From NCBI GenBank assembly GCA_964016875.1, contig OZ024718.1:3849001-3913000 (forward strand): a DNA stretch of 64,000 nt, written 5' to 3'. Both the position numbers and the translations under genes were made by a program. The notes beneath the pieces were generated by a model. It was given only the letters and a program-made list of their open reading frames with translations, did not search any database and was not told the DNA's origin. Shown here piece after piece: positions 12,290 to 24,604 of the stretch (position 1 is the first letter of the stretch; each line of letters opens with the position of its first letter). This DNA comes from Fallopia convolvulus. Its lineage: Eukaryota > Streptophyta > Magnoliopsida > Caryophyllales > Polygonaceae.

Positions 12290-13430
12290 CAAGAGGATAG
12301 GAAAATAATGTGATGGAACATTATCTTCATGGAATGTAACATGCCAGGAAACAAATATTTTATTTGTAGTAGGATCCATAAAGATATAGGCACTTTGTGT
12401 AAGTGAGTATCCTAGAAAGAAAGACAGAGGGATGGATTTGGCTTCTAATTTATGAGTCGTAAAAGGTTTTAGTCAGGGAAAGCACATGCAACCAAAACTT
12501 TTTAATTTCAAATAATTCGGTTTTTTATTTAAGAGTTTTGAAAAAGGGATTCGAAATTTAAGATTGGAGTAGGAAGATGATTGAATAAGTAAACAACAGT
12601 TAAAAACGCATGTGTCCGCAAATTTTTGGGCAATCCTGATTCATTTAAAAGTGGTATTCCAGTTTCAACAACATGTTGGTGTCTCCTTTCAGAGATGTCA
12701 TTGTGTTCCGGAGTCTGTGGTGGTAGCAAGGTTATCAGGATCAGAATTTTAGGTTGGATTGTTGAGGATCTTTTGGATCGGATCGTAAGATCAGATCGCT
12801 GAATCGTAAGATCCTACATTATAACTAAAAGTATGCAAGGACAAACCTAGTAGATTGTATATTTAGTTATATATAAATAAGAAAGTGATAAACATTATTA
12901 ATTTGATTATTAAAAATGTTGTAAGATGTGGACTAGTTAACTATTTTAATGGAAATGATATATTAACCGTGAAATTATCAATAATATATAGTCATAATTG
13001 TCATTTTATAGGATCGTAAGAATCATTTGTAGGATCGTTATAATCGTTTATAGGATCGTTAGATTCATATGTAAAATCGAGATCAAATCGGGATTGTATT
13101 CTAAATCATTTAAGATCCTACTTGGGATCGTGGATCGTTTCACGTGTTATGGATCGTAGAATCGTAGAATCGGATCGAGATTCTGATAACCTTGGGTGGT
13201 GGTGTCATATGAGTAATGCCATTATCACTTAAGAATTGTTTTTTTTTTGTCGAAACACTTAAGAATTGTTTTAAAACAATTCTTTCACTTAAAATTGTTT
13301 TAAAGCTATATATTCTCCCCCATTATCCAAGTATAGAATTTTTATTTTTGATTTGAAATACTTTTCAACTAGTGCTTTAAATTTTGGAAAATTTGTTCTC
13401 TAACTTCAATTTTCCAAAACTAATTCGACT
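12290..13430 (-). pseudogene. Ty1/Copia integrase-region fragment, interrupted
   Basis: On the minus strand, two blocks match the integrase core and downstream region of Copia retrotransposons. The upstream block (about 13430-13205) carries DNGGEY, the mid-core Asp motif, followed by frameshifts and a duplicated segment (CACTTAAGAATTGTTTT at about 13231 and 13258). The downstream block (about 12724-12290) carries TPEHN..SERR with the catalytic Glu region, then VYLFNHLPTP and FLGYS. Between them sits a 471-bp MITE. Without the MITE and one target copy the frame runs straight through. No LTRs were found, so this is an old internal fragment. Confidence 0.8.
12725..13195. mobile_element. hAT-type MITE nested in the Copia fragment
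   Basis: Terminal inverted repeats AGCAAGGTTATCAGGATCAG and, from the other end, CCAAGGTTATCAGAATC enclose 471 bp without coding capacity. The 8-bp direct repeats GTGGTGGT at 12717-12724 and 13196-13203 fit a hAT target duplication. The inner sequence repeats GGATCGTAGAATCG-like units near both ends. Confidence 0.7.
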
Positions 13431-13436
13431 TCCAGA

Positions 13437-13764
13437 ATTGTATGCAGAAGACTTCTCAAGTGGGTGGTCAAATGGAGCTTAAGGGACAACTAGAGTTGTG
13501 GATTTATGAGATGAGAGAATGAAAAGTTTGCACAATTGTAATATTGGAGCTCCTGCTCAAAAGATGGTTGTGGTTGAAATTCAGAATGCATTTTACTTGG
13601 TATATAGCCTCATTGATTTGATTTTAGTGTTGTCTGATGCTACTGCTACAGTAGAAATAGCCTTTTCCGCAATGAGTTTTATCAAGACAGATTTGTTTAA
13701 AAAGATGAGAAATAAATTTTTGAATGATTGTCTATTGTGCTATATTGAGAAGGGATGTTTTTAG
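13437..13764 (+). pseudogene. hAT transposase C-terminal (dimerisation) fragment
   Basis: The frame at 13519-13764 encodes LVYSLIDLILVL..ATATVEIAFSAM and KMRNKFLNDCLLCYIEK, typical of the C-terminal dimerisation domain of hAT-derived (TTF-type zinc finger) proteins. The upstream stretch from about 13437 continues the match in other frames (KGQLELWIYEMRE) with stops and shifts. The N-terminal zinc finger and catalytic core are absent. Confidence 0.8.
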
Positions 13765-14134
13765 AGGCGTGAATAATGAAGTTACATCCAGCATTTTCAA
13801 AATATGAGAACTCATATGATAAATTTACCCATTCTAACGATTGAAGAGTCAGAAGAGACATGATGATTTGACTTATACTAGCTCTTGTAGTGAACTCTTT
13901 TACCATATCAATGTTTAGTAGTGAATGTTTTTATTGATATCCACCTCTTATAGAGCTCTCGTAGTTAACTCTTTTGTTTGCAATTTTTATCAAGTGCTCA
14001 TAATATTTTTTGCGTTAAAAATCTCTTGTAGTAGTTACTTGGTGCCCAAATAATGTATGTGTTCGTTCTCAAGAGTTGCCAAGGCTTATTGAGAAGGGAT
14101 TGGTCCGTCCAACTCCGACATATTTACCGGTATA
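13765..14134. other. Spacer
   Basis: AT-rich sequence between the hAT transposase tail and the next insertion. I see no coding similarity or clear repeat boundary. Confidence 0.4.
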
Positions 14135-14142
14135 TTGCTAAC

Positions 14143-14736
14143 CAGTGTTCTAAGAAACGCTAGGCGGTGGGTTGGGGCCTAGCGCCTAGACGGCTAGGCG
14201 GGGGCCTAGGCCGGATCTGGGCGGATTAGGCGGATTGGTATGAATTTTTTTTATATAGGATTATTATTTATAATTGGTAAGAATATATAAATAAAGAATA
14301 ATCCTATTATAATGTTTCCACTGTTCTAAAAATCCCTTCTAGGCCCCGTCTAGGCGCTGGAAGGTCCTAGCCCGCCTAGCCGTCCAGACCGCCTAGGCAC
14401 CCGTCTAGTACCGCCTAGGCCACCGTTCAGGCCGTTTAGGCGCTAGGCGGTCCCTCTCCGCCCAGCGTCCACCTAGCGTTTTTTAGAACATTGAATGTTT
14501 CTGTATAAATTCAAGCCTAGAGCCTTCTTAGAGTCCGTCCAAGCTACCCAAAAGGCAGCCCAGCCTGCCTAGAAGGCCGCCCAACCCGCCTAACCTGCCC
14601 AGCCCGCCTAACTCGCACAACTTGCCTAGCCCGCCCAACCCGCCTAACCGCCCAGATTACCACATAGGGCAAAATCGGGACGGTAGACCACCGCCCAACG
14701 CCTAGGTGGCCGCCTAGGCCGTTTCTTATAACAGTG
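14143..14736. mobile_element. Non-autonomous hAT element, 594 bp
   Basis: The ends CAGTGTTCTAAGAAACG and, reversed, CACTGTTATAAGAAACG form terminal inverted repeats. The 8-bp direct repeats TTGCTAAC at 14135-14142 and 14737-14744 are a hAT-size target duplication. The interior is rich in GCCTAGGCGG-like units. A second, inward-facing end (CGCTTTTTTAGAACATTG-like, to about 14493) suggests an inner palindromic unit of about 350 bp plus an extra 240-bp segment. There is no transposase. Confidence 0.8.
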
Positions 14737-14744
14737 TTGCTAAC

Positions 14745-15160
14745 AAACTATCTTACCATGTTTTGATTTTAATTTTCATTTAAATTTTATATATTAATTG
14801 CCTGCCACAAATAATTTAACTACTTGACCTATTTTTTTTATATTTTAATAAATTTTAATAAAATAAAATGTTAAAGAGTACCACAAAAAAACAAGTAATA
14901 TGATCAAAGTTATCAAACCATACTATCGCCGTTTCTTTTATAACGGTCTCTCTCCGAATTCTTATTTGTATAAAAAAAATACAGTAAAAATGAGTATTTT
15001 TGTAATGAACAGGAATGAGTAGGCTTTGGCTTCCTCTTATTTCTTCTTGAGTTTATCCATTATCTTCATATCTTGACCACCAAAAAAAACTTTATCCATT
15101 ATTAATTTATTCTATCCTCCCTAGCCCCGGAAGCAAATCCCACCAATAATGCCTCACTAT
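14745..15160. other. Spacer upstream of the SnRK1 beta gene
   Basis: AT-rich sequence without coding similarity. The gene's promoter probably begins in its right half. Confidence 0.35.
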
Positions 15161-15811
15161 GTGGGCCCCCCGTGTATTCAGACACGTGCATCCTACTTGC
15201 TCGTTACGTGTTTCTTATCAGTGTCTATCCCGACGCGCTCCAACTCCAACTCTTCGTTGTTCGCTCGCTACACAGTTCGTTTGCCAACAAATTTCGTCTC
15301 TCATACGCTAACACAGAGCGTGACAACACGCGCCTCCATCCAGAGCGTAAGACAAAAAAATTCCAAATATTCATTTTCATAAAAATATAATATTGTATGT
15401 TTATCCATATTATCAGTCCCCTGTCTTCTTTTCCTCTTCTCCCCACTTTCGCCGCCTATAAACGAGTCGCTATCGGCTATCCTCACAAGAACAAATCCGT
15501 AAATTTACAATCCTACCCTTATCGTGCCTTCCACTACATTGCCATTTCGGTAATTATCCACCTAACACCAGGGCAATTTCGTCATCTCACACCTCCCTTC
15601 TCTCATCTCTCACCTCCATTCTCTCTCCTCCCGTCTTTCTTCTTCTACCACCACCACCTTCGCCTTCCAATCTCTCTTTCTCTCTCCGGAATCTTTGAAA
15701 TTCTTTCTCCCTCTTCGTTGTCGTGCTCGCAGATCTTTCTTTCTGTGAGAAATCAGCTTTTCGGCTTTCGGAGTTTGGAATTTTCTAGTAGTATAGGTTT
15801 TCCGGCGAGCG
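15161..15811 (+). promoter_or_regulatory. Promoter and 5' leader of the SnRK1 beta gene
   Basis: Visible elements are GTGGGCCCC (15161-15169, candidate TCP site), a G-box/ABRE core CACGTG (15183-15188), a further TTACGTG about 20 bp on, and TATAAA at 15457-15462. The 15590-15780 stretch is strongly pyrimidine-rich (runs of CTCC and TTCT), typical of plant 5' UTRs. G-box elements would fit stress or ABA responsiveness, but that is inferred from motifs only. Confidence 0.45.
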
Positions 15812-18693
15812 ATGGGTAATGCGACTGGGAGAGAGGAGGGAGCTAACGGCGTCGACGATAAACCTTTCGGCAGATCCGATGGCGCGTACCACGCCGCCGG
15901 TGACGGATTTCCGGCAAGGCTCAGGCCGCCTGGCGATGTTGAAGATATGGCGAATTCGCCTCCTGCTAGTCCCAGCCGCTCTCTGCCTCCTCACGTCTTT
16001 GCTCCTCAGGTCTCCCTCGTCCTCTCTTCTTTCTCTGGCTTTCTTGATCCGATTAGGTTTTGGAGCTCCATTAGATGAGATCAAGCTGGTTTTGACTTTT
16101 GAGTGATCTGATCTTTTTGCAACAAAGAGTATATGATACTTGCGAACTTGAGATTGCCTCTCTTTTCTCGGCCATTCTCCTTCCGCTTTTTACTTTAGCT
16201 TCTTTTCATGGCTTTCTTGTGTTGTACATTCATAATTGGTATATTTAGGATTTGTCATTTTGTTCATTAAACACACTGGACGTCTACTGCAAATTACATT
16301 GCTTAATTTTGGTTGACCTCCATTTTTTCTGTTTTTTGGTTAAGTTTATCATTGATATTTTTCGCCTGAATGTAGATGTGATTTTGATCATTGCTACAGT
16401 ATTGTTTATGAGACTGATGTCTTGGGATGCAATTTAATAGTGATGACTATTGATGCAAAATTGGATTTAATTTCAGTTTATTGTCCTGTTCTCTTCTATA
16501 GATCTACCTATTTGATAAGAAGTTCCACAATGTCATCTTGGTTCTGGATATAAGAGATAAGATACTCCAACTGCTTGCTCTTATCAAGTCTCTGATTGTG
16601 AATATGTGGTGGGGCTTGCTAATATTGGTTGCATTGTGTCTCATTAAAGATTTATTGGCTTGTCTTGTGGGCTGTGGGGCTTGTTTTGCTTAAAAACAAA
16701 TGCATTTACCATAGTGATATTTGAAGAAGGAAGACCTTAGTTTTTGGACTGTTATAGTGTACAGTGCCACCCTCATCCTTTAAAATAATTTGAATACCCT
16801 AGAATATTCTTTCTTGATGTGACTATGCCCATAAACTCCTTTGTTCTTCCCATAGCTTTTTCTTACTATACTTTTGCTTCACTGACAAAAATCTCAGTCC
16901 AACCCTGAAGCTGACAAACTTTTCACCAAAGCAATTTAGAGCTAGGAGGGAATTATAAGTGAATATTATTCTGAAATGGAGAAGAGCTGGATAGAGTTAG
17001 TTGAAATCATGCTTCATGACGGATGTTGAATATATTGAAATCCACATTTCTCTGCAAGTTCTGCAAACCTATGTGTGTAGACGTTTAATTTCATGAAAAC
17101 ATATTTCAATGTCATTTAGAACTTGGAAGCTGTACTCTCTCCACTAAAACTTAGTTGAATGCTTCATTACATAGCAATATGTTTTGATGAAAGTGCCTAT
17201 ATTTGATGAAAGCTGTTTTGTTGAAAGCTTCATTACATAGTTACATGTGATATATTGTGGATTAGAAGCAAATTTTGAACTTACTGGTTTGTCTGTCTTT
17301 TTGTTGTTAGGTAGCTCATATGCATCACAATGGGTGTTGTCACCTTTTTTGCTATGCAATTTTTGGAAGTATAAGCTGAATTTTTTTAAACCGAGAGTAT
17401 TTCTTTCAGTTTTCATCATAATGAGAGAATATAAATGAAATGTTGCATCTGGAGTATAAGTTTGTGGGAAAATGTTTTGGATGATCCAGGCCTATCGTGA
17501 CCCTCTCTCACTTGAAATGTGAGGCCCACATGTAAAATTCACATTTTTTGTGAGAGCAGTACCATGGCATTATGGGAGAACCAGGTCAAACAAATATCCT
17601 GTCCTATTCATATCAGCATTCTAGAGACATAATCTACATGATTACATTTTGATAACTTTTTATTTAGTGAGAGTTTGGGATGAATATTTGACATCTATCC
17701 TAATGTTAATTAACATTTGTAATCTTAATATTCAGCTCGAATCCCTGATTTTCATCTTTTAGTTAGCTCAATCACTTTCCACGCATAAAGCATTCCTCTG
17801 AGCATAAGAATTTTTCCGTTTTGCAGCTTCCTGCGGTTTCCTTGCAAATCAACCATATGCAGCAGGGTGAAACTCAAGCACCTGCCAATTTTCCTTCGGA
17901 AAAAGGGATTCCTACATTGATCACATGGGGTCATGGTGGCAATAATGTGGCTGTGGAAGGGTCATGGGACAACTGGTCATCAAGGTTTATTTATCTATGT
18001 AGCCTTTTGCTTGTAGATACTAGATACTAAATTTAATCCATCTTTTCAAAAAGTAGAATCTTAAAAGCTTTTCCTTTCTGCAGGAAAGTCTTGCAACGCG
18101 CAGGCAAAGATCACACTCTACTCCTCGTCCTTCCTTCTGGTATATTTCATTACCGCTTCATCGTTGATGGTGAAACCAGGCAGTCTCCAGATCATCCTTT
18201 TGTTTCTGATGAGATGGGAAATGTATGCCATGTTCTTGATGTCCATGTAAGTACCGATTATGCTTCTTGTCTACCATGAAGCATTTAATAGCACTAGAAA
18301 TGTCAAAACTTGTTTTTTCTGCCTGTTATAAATGCTTATCTAAAAGGGTTAACCCTTGAGCCTTGATTTGTGTAGGACTACGTCCCAGAGAGCTTAGACA
18401 GTATTGCTGAGTTTGAAGTCCCAGATTCACCAGACTCGAGCTATAATCAGGATTTTCCTGAAGAAGACGATTTCTCAAGGGAGCCGGTGTTGGTACCTGA
18501 ACAACTATGTTTGACGGTCCTACAAGTGCCCAAGGATGAAGAGTTTTCTTCTTCAAGGCCTCCTCATGTTGTGTTAAACCATATGTACAGGGAGAAAGTC
18601 AGAGCTGCTCAATCTGTAGTTGCTCTTGGCTTGACTCATCGGTTCGAGTCAAAGTATGTCACTGTGGTCCTTTACAAGCCTGTTCAAAGGTAA
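15812..18693 (+). CDS. KINB1: SnRK1 kinase regulatory subunit beta-1-like
   Basis: Scaffold subunit of the plant SNF1-related kinase SnRK1, the energy-shortage sensor; it links the catalytic alpha and gamma-type subunits. Four exons, 15812-16009, 17827-17984, 18084-18246 and 18376-18693, give 278 residues, close to the 283 of Arabidopsis KINB1. The N-terminus MGNATG fits N-myristoylation at Gly2. A glycogen-binding (CBM48) domain follows, with WGHGG and VEGSWDNW (100-116) and LPSGIFHYRFIVDGE. The C-terminal ASC domain ends HVVLNHMYRE..ALGLTHRFESKYVTVVLYKPVQR. EVGNVC-like and RFESKY text resembles beta-1 more than beta-2. The first intron is 1.8 kb. The reading frame is intact. Confidence 0.95.
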
Positions 18694-19594
18694 AGGCTTC
18701 TCTATCTCTCTCTTAACTCTTAATTGTGAATCACAACCTGTAAAGAAAAGAGAATGCCTTGCTGTTAAGTTGGCAAGCGGCACTAAGAAAAAAAGAAGGG
18801 GAAGGCATTGCTGTTGAGTGTTGGACTACAATGCTTTGTTTCTTTTGTCTTTCTTGTTTTGAAACCTGGGCTGTTTCCCTTGTGTAACTACTAATTAGTA
18901 ATTACTACCAAGTACTAATCTGCCTAGTAAAGTTGCAAGTTTTCTTGATTTGTTAGTCATTCAAGTTAAGCTGATGAGAACTGGTCTGAAACTCAAATCT
19001 TATTACCTCATATGAGTGATGCTTAATTGCAATAGCTCAAAGTGCATTCTATTAAATTAAGAACCGTGTTAGTTGTAAAGTGATACATATTTATGAGATA
19101 GCATATACTTGTAAGAACTTATTTGCGATTTCTTTCTCAACATGCTAATGTAATCTTAAGATGTTTTTAGTATCCGAGCTTAACATATAAGTGATCGAAA
19201 CGAATACGCTAAATGAAGACAACATGAACGAGGCCAAAGGTTGATGATGCTTATGGTGTTCCTCAAGCTTTATTTCGAGTTTGAAATCCATGGAGGCATG
19301 GAATATTGTACAAAAGAAAGGAGTAACACACACATAATGTTACATTCTTTTGGTTCTCTCTTCGTAGTGGGTGGCAAGCTTGTAAGGAGAGCATGCTTTA
19401 AAGGATTACACACTTGTCTCTTCTTTTATCTCTCTTGATGCCATTGAATTTGCTACTCAAACCCTTGGAGTAGACTCGCTTGTCTTGAACGGGTGGTGGT
19501 CTCTTCCTTTTTCTGTTGCAACTTGCAAGGAGTCGGAGTCAAAACCAATTGAAGTGTGGAAGAATAGACCATTTCAATAGCAAGGCTTACTATT
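18694..19594. other. SnRK1 beta 3' flank and spacer
   Basis: Contains the 3' UTR of the upstream gene, then AT-rich sequence. No other gene is supported. Confidence 0.4.
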
Positions 19595-19750
19595 ACAATC
19601 AATGTTCTAAAAAATGTTAGGCGGCTTCTAGGTTGAGATGGGCCGCTTAGGCGTACCTAGACGGCTAGACGAGATAGGAATTTCTAGCGTCTAGGCCCCA
19701 CCTAGATGAGAACTCTATTCCCAAATATTTTCCATTATGATATGTTGGTT
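19595..19750. repeat. Partial copy of the GCCTAGGCGG hAT-type element
   Basis: CAATGTTCTAAAAAATGTTA followed by GGCGGC, CTTAGGCG and CTAGGCCCC text repeats the left-end style of the element at 14143-14736. Only one end is recognisable and no target duplication was found, so it is a truncated relative. Confidence 0.5.
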
Positions 19751-21205
19751 GATTTGTTTTCAAATTAATAAATCAACAAGTAATAATATCCTTTGATAAA
19801 ACAAAAAAAAAAGATTCAATTTAACTAATTAAAATAAGAAAATAGGTGTTGAAATAGATTTGTAAAATAGGGAATTTGGATTGCAAATTCCAAGCACATT
19901 TAGTTTTATACGCACACTAGTGCATGTTAGTGAAGGTGTTATGCATGCTCCTATTGTCCTATGAACTCAAATAAGTGAATAATTTGGATGTGTAACGTGG
20001 GCATTTCACTGAATTTGCACGGACTTGCAAATGGTCATTAAGTTGGATTTATTTGAAAGTATAACTTTTATACAACAAGTTGAAAAAATGAGTTTCGTAT
20101 TTGAATATAGATGTACAACCTAATCAATAATCATGCATGTAGAAAAAGGGGGATGGGGCACATTGAAAAGATCATGCAATTTGAAACATTCGTTCTATCT
20201 TCAATGAACCAGATGCTTTTACCGAAAGTTGGACATAAAGAAGCCGATTATTGGCAAAGAGAATAAGCTATAGTACATATTTTGTGGACCTCATTTCATG
20301 CAAAATTCCATCAAATCAGATGGGAATATGTTTTCCTCAATATAAAAAAATATGAAAATAAGAAATTTGTTCATGGTAAGCTTCTTTCTTTTGAGAAAAT
20401 ATTCCCAATAATTTAAATTGCAAATTATTTTTTCCATCAAAAAAATTCGCAAATTCTTTTGGGAAAAATTTAATGAATTTACAAACTAAGTAAGATACCT
20501 TACGGGAAGAAACAAAAAAACTAAATGCTTCCATATAAGTTCACCATATTGATGCCCGACCTTTTTTTTTTTTTTGCATATTTCCTTCGAGCAGTTTGAC
20601 AGAGAACACAGATCAAGTGTAAAGAAGATCGGCATAACATTAAAGTATTAGAATTTTCTGCATAAGCAAAATACGAGTGTAGACAATTTTATTTTTGACT
20701 GAGATCAGTTTAAGCAAAATACGAGCTTGGTCGTAGATTAATCCTTCATATGGTGAAACAAACCTGGCAATGAAACTATTTCAAATGGGCTTTTATGATT
20801 CACCTATGCACATAGCTAACTAATCAACAAACCAAAAAAACAGCAAGCAAGCTTCATGCATAGTGATATATGACAGCAAAATTAGGCCATCTAAAACATT
20901 AAATTCCAATTGTTGCAGAGTTTCATAAAATTCTGAAGCTGAGATGCAGCTTTAGAGTGGAAAAACACTGTCAACCAAAATAGACCAGGACCAAAGCAAA
21001 CAAGTAGCCAGTAGGTAGGAGTAACTAGAACCAATGGAAGCATGGAAACCAAAGCCAGCATCAAAACTGATGAATAGGAGCAAAATGAAATTTGCCCTAA
21101 TGATAGAATTCGGGTGATTGCATCAAACTTATCTGCCCTGCTTCCATTTTTTTTGTTTTCTTGAAAACAATTTAGAACTTAGAAGTTTATGAGTTGATTG
21201 AAATC
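19751..21205. other. Spacer and calmodulin 3' flank
   Basis: AT-rich, with a poly-T run near 20561-20574. The right end holds the calmodulin 3' UTR. No other gene or element is recognised. Confidence 0.4.
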
Positions 21206-22762
21206 TCACTTGGCCATCATAACCTTGACAAACTCCTCGTAGTTGATCTGACCATCACCATCCACATCAGCCTCTCGGATCATCTCATCAACCTCCTCAT
21301 CAGTTAGCTTCTCACCAAGGTTGGTCATAACGTGGCGGAGCTCAGCTGCAGAAATGAAACCATTTTGATCCTTGTCAAAAACACGGAAAGCTTCCTTAAG
21401 CTCCTCCTCAGAGTCGGTGTCCTTCATCTTGCGGGCCATCAAGTTAAGGAACTCTGGGAAGTCAATGGTCCCGTTTCCATCAGCATCAACTTCATTGATC
21501 ATGTCCTGAAGCTCGGCTTCAGTAGGGTTTTGCCCAAGGGAACGCATGACAGTCCCGAGTTCTTTTGTGGTAATACAGCCTGTAGCAGACATAAGATATA
21601 TAAGAAGGGATTATTCAACAATAACCAAATAATAATGACAGATAATAGTACCAAATTTACAGCATAACACAGCAGCTTCTTGTTCCCTCAACAAATAAAG
21701 CATAAGCATTAAAAGAGGTGTTAAATCTAGAAATTCAAACCATTCCCATGTTTAAAACATATTGACATACAACCATTTACACTCTCCTTCCTTTAGAAGG
21801 TCAGCTCACATGGAAGCTGGAAACATCCTAATTGAACACAACACCACTTTCTGTTGCCTTTACATCATGGCCATTGTATATCTACATTTCCATCCTTGAC
21901 CATGTGCAAATGAAAGTCACTTGTCTAGCATGTCCAAGAGGTAAAAGTAGAACGAAGAATACATCCTTATAACAGGAAATAGGAGTAACATGTTCATATT
22001 AAAATGAATATCACAATATTGAGCATTCATTCCAATCAGTGACCATCAAAACAATAACTACTCTCATTGCCCTTATTTTAGTACCAGATTTAGATGTCAT
22101 GAATCAAGGACTCAGGAAGAGTGGCCTCAAGTACCAAAAGCGTCGTTAACAAAACATATCAGACGCATCATTGACTATCTGATGTCATTGCCTAATAAAT
22201 AAACATCTGTATAATTGTACCAATATATAAAGACTGGAAATTCCTTGCATGACAACGAAATGAAACAAATGGCAAGCTTAATGGACGAATCAAATCATCA
22301 AAAACACTTCAATGTCATACTGCGCTAGAAATCAAAGTAGGAACAAAGATCTAGCCATTAGACCTAGAATCAGCAAACGACCACAACAGTAAACAAACCA
22401 ACTAAGTATAGAAAAACAACAATGAAAAGTGTTAACGCATTCTACCATCCGAATGTGTCAATCGCGCAGACGGAAACTCGGAACCACCTCATCATGAAAT
22501 TAAACAGTAAATATAAACGCAGATTCAGCAATTAAGGATTCCGATTTCCGAAGAAACCAGATCTGTAAAGGAGAAAGTGACACAGAGCCAAAAGTGAAGA
22601 GACGGATAATTGCAGAAGGCAGAATCGCTAATCAGATTATGAGAAATTAAACGAGCAAGAGAGAGAAAGGGGGAGAGAAATAGGACCATCGCCGTCCTTG
22701 TCGAATAGGCTGAAAGCCTCCTTGAATTCGGAGATCTGATCGTCGGTCAACTGTTCGGCCAT
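21206..22762 (-). CDS. CAM: Calmodulin
   Basis: Calcium sensor of 149 residues from two exons, 22762-22687 and 21579-21206, separated by a 1.1-kb intron. The intron splits the Gly codon in the first EF-hand loop (DKDGDG|C), the conserved position in plant calmodulin genes. All four loops are complete: DKDGDGCITTKE (about 21-32), [24 protein letters not shown] and [12 protein letters not shown]. The protein ends FVKVMMAK. It begins [10 protein letters not shown] as conserved plant calmodulins do, so this is a true calmodulin rather than a CML. Which isoform cannot be told from sequence alone. Confidence 0.98.
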
Positions 22763-22859
22763 TTGAGCTGAGCGGAGAGAAAGAGAGAGGTGCGAGCGAG
22801 AGAGAAAGAGGGCAAAACGTGAGGTGGTGAGTGTGGAGGGGTTGGAAAATCCGACAGGC

Positions 22860-22866
22860 TATATAT
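22860..22866 (-). promoter_or_regulatory. Candidate TATA box of calmodulin
   Basis: A TATATAA-type stretch about 100 bp upstream of the calmodulin start codon. The leader between is GA-rich, typical of a short 5' UTR. Confidence 0.4.
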
Positions 22867-22869
22867 AAT

Positions 22870-24066
22870 TACGAGATGCTATGAATGGTGACACGATAGA
22901 ATCAAACATAAAATAAATAAATACTTGACCGAATAAATGAAAATAAATAAATAAATAGTTATGGTAATTAATTGCTACTTTTCTTTTTTTTTGGAATGAA
23001 TTGATGATTGTTATAGGAATCGAATTCGAAACACTTGCTTGGAAGAAAAGAAAAAAAAATTATACTATACATTTCTCAAACCCTTGCATTATTATACATG
23101 AAGTCCAAATAGTTTAATTTGGATGAATTTTATACTTAAAAGTGAAGGATTTAGCTCCAATGAGTTGCAAACATAGTTGAAAAATAATGTATAAATATAT
23201 AATTAGTTAAAATAAGTACACACATTGTATAAAATATATGCAAACATAATATCAGTAGAGGCACACATTAATAATGTGTTGTCTTGTCTATGAGAAAAAA
23301 ATCAACAGAAAAATAAATGTTTATTAGTTCTCGCATGAGTCCGTCTATAAAATGAACTAATTAAGATAGTAATACGATCAAATATAATATTTGACACTAC
23401 TCATTTTTAAGAAAATTGAAAAAATATGTTAATATATGGTGTAGCTTTGGTCAAGTAGTCTACTTCAAGTATGTGTCTTTAATCATATTTAGGAGCTGAA
23501 ATTAAATTAAGGGCTATATAATCGAGTTACTAAAGTATGTTAAAAGCAAAAGTGAATGAAATATGGAGCCTAAATAAAGGGCGGTATCCGATACCAACCC
23601 CCATTCTCTTACCTCTTAAGATGGAATATGGAGACAAACAATGGGTATGGAGTGGAGGAAAGGAATTGGGTGTTTAAGAATCCAAAAATTTAATCAAACT
23701 TTTAAACATAAATTGGTGATTAGCATCTTTTTTCACATAAAATTACAGGTTTGGATGCTGATTTTTCAGATTTCGAGCATCAGATCCTCAATCCAATTAT
23801 GATATCGAACCATTATGATCAGGATTTGACATCCCTTGATTTGTAAATTTTATGAAACAAAGGCCGGGCTATTTCGAGCAAAATTGGGCTTAGGACCAGA
23901 CCAACTAGCTTAAAGAAAATTGGGCCTTGGACCAGCCCAACTGATTTCATGTCGTACGTTTTTCTTATAGGAAATTTTTATACTTAATTTTTTTACACTT
24001 GATAATATATTTGAAATATTAATTCAATAGCTTCAAAGTCTATAACTCTATAAGTGGAAGGATGAG
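22870..24066. other. Spacer
   Basis: AT-rich. At about 23880-23945 the phrase AAATTGGGC(C)TT.GGACCAG.CCAACT occurs twice in tandem about 37 bp apart and includes TTGGGCC-type text. No gene is recognised. Confidence 0.4.
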
Positions 24067-24604
24067 GTTTTTTTTTGGTTAAATGGGGGCAAAGCCTATT
24101 AAATTTTTATTAGCTTAAAAGGAAGCAAAGTTCAAAATAGAGTTGCCAAACATGGCTTGAATACAGTTAGGAGGAGAAGTATAAACCACAAACTAGTCAT
24201 CAATATTAATGGAATTATTAGCTAAACTATCCGCTATGGTATTGATGCGTCTAAGAATGAAGTTGAAGCGTACTTGCCAATTATGGTCACGAATCAAGTG
24301 ACGACACTGATCAATGAGATGGTAGTCCAGGTGAGCAATAGGCATATCCCCTTGAAGAAGGTTGCAAGTTGTCGCTGAATCAGTTTCAATAATGAGTTTA
24401 GAACACTGAATTTTCAAGCCCTGCTTAATGCCATGAAAAATCGCCCATAGTTCTGCAGTAAGAGCAGCAGTTGTCCCACATTTAAATGAAAAAGTTTGAA
24501 CGAAATCTCCACTGTGCTCTCTAAAAATTCCTCCACCACCTGCAAAACTGGTTACCTTTGAAAATACCGTCCGTATTCAGCTTGAACCACCCCATGTCTA
24601 GTGT
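24067..24604 (-). mobile_element. 5'-truncated LINE tail with RNase H domain
   Basis: On the minus strand the C-terminal RNase H-like domain of a plant non-LTR retrotransposon is visible: WFKLNTDG, then AGGGGIFRE, TAALTAELWAIFHGI and IIETDSATTCNLL, ending with IRRINTIADSLAN. A one-base shift near 24553 separates the first two parts. The 3' end runs into a short A-rich tail (a T run at 24067-24077 on the plus strand), as expected for a LINE. The reverse transcriptase part is missing. Confidence 0.75.

Noticed and set aside
15397..15819. 140-codon plus-strand frame before the SnRK1 beta start
   Set aside because: It lies in the pyrimidine-rich 5' leader; Ser/Pro/Phe-rich text comes from the CT composition and matches nothing.
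21332..21667. 111-codon plus-strand frame across calmodulin
   Set aside because: It is the antisense shadow of the calmodulin exon 2.
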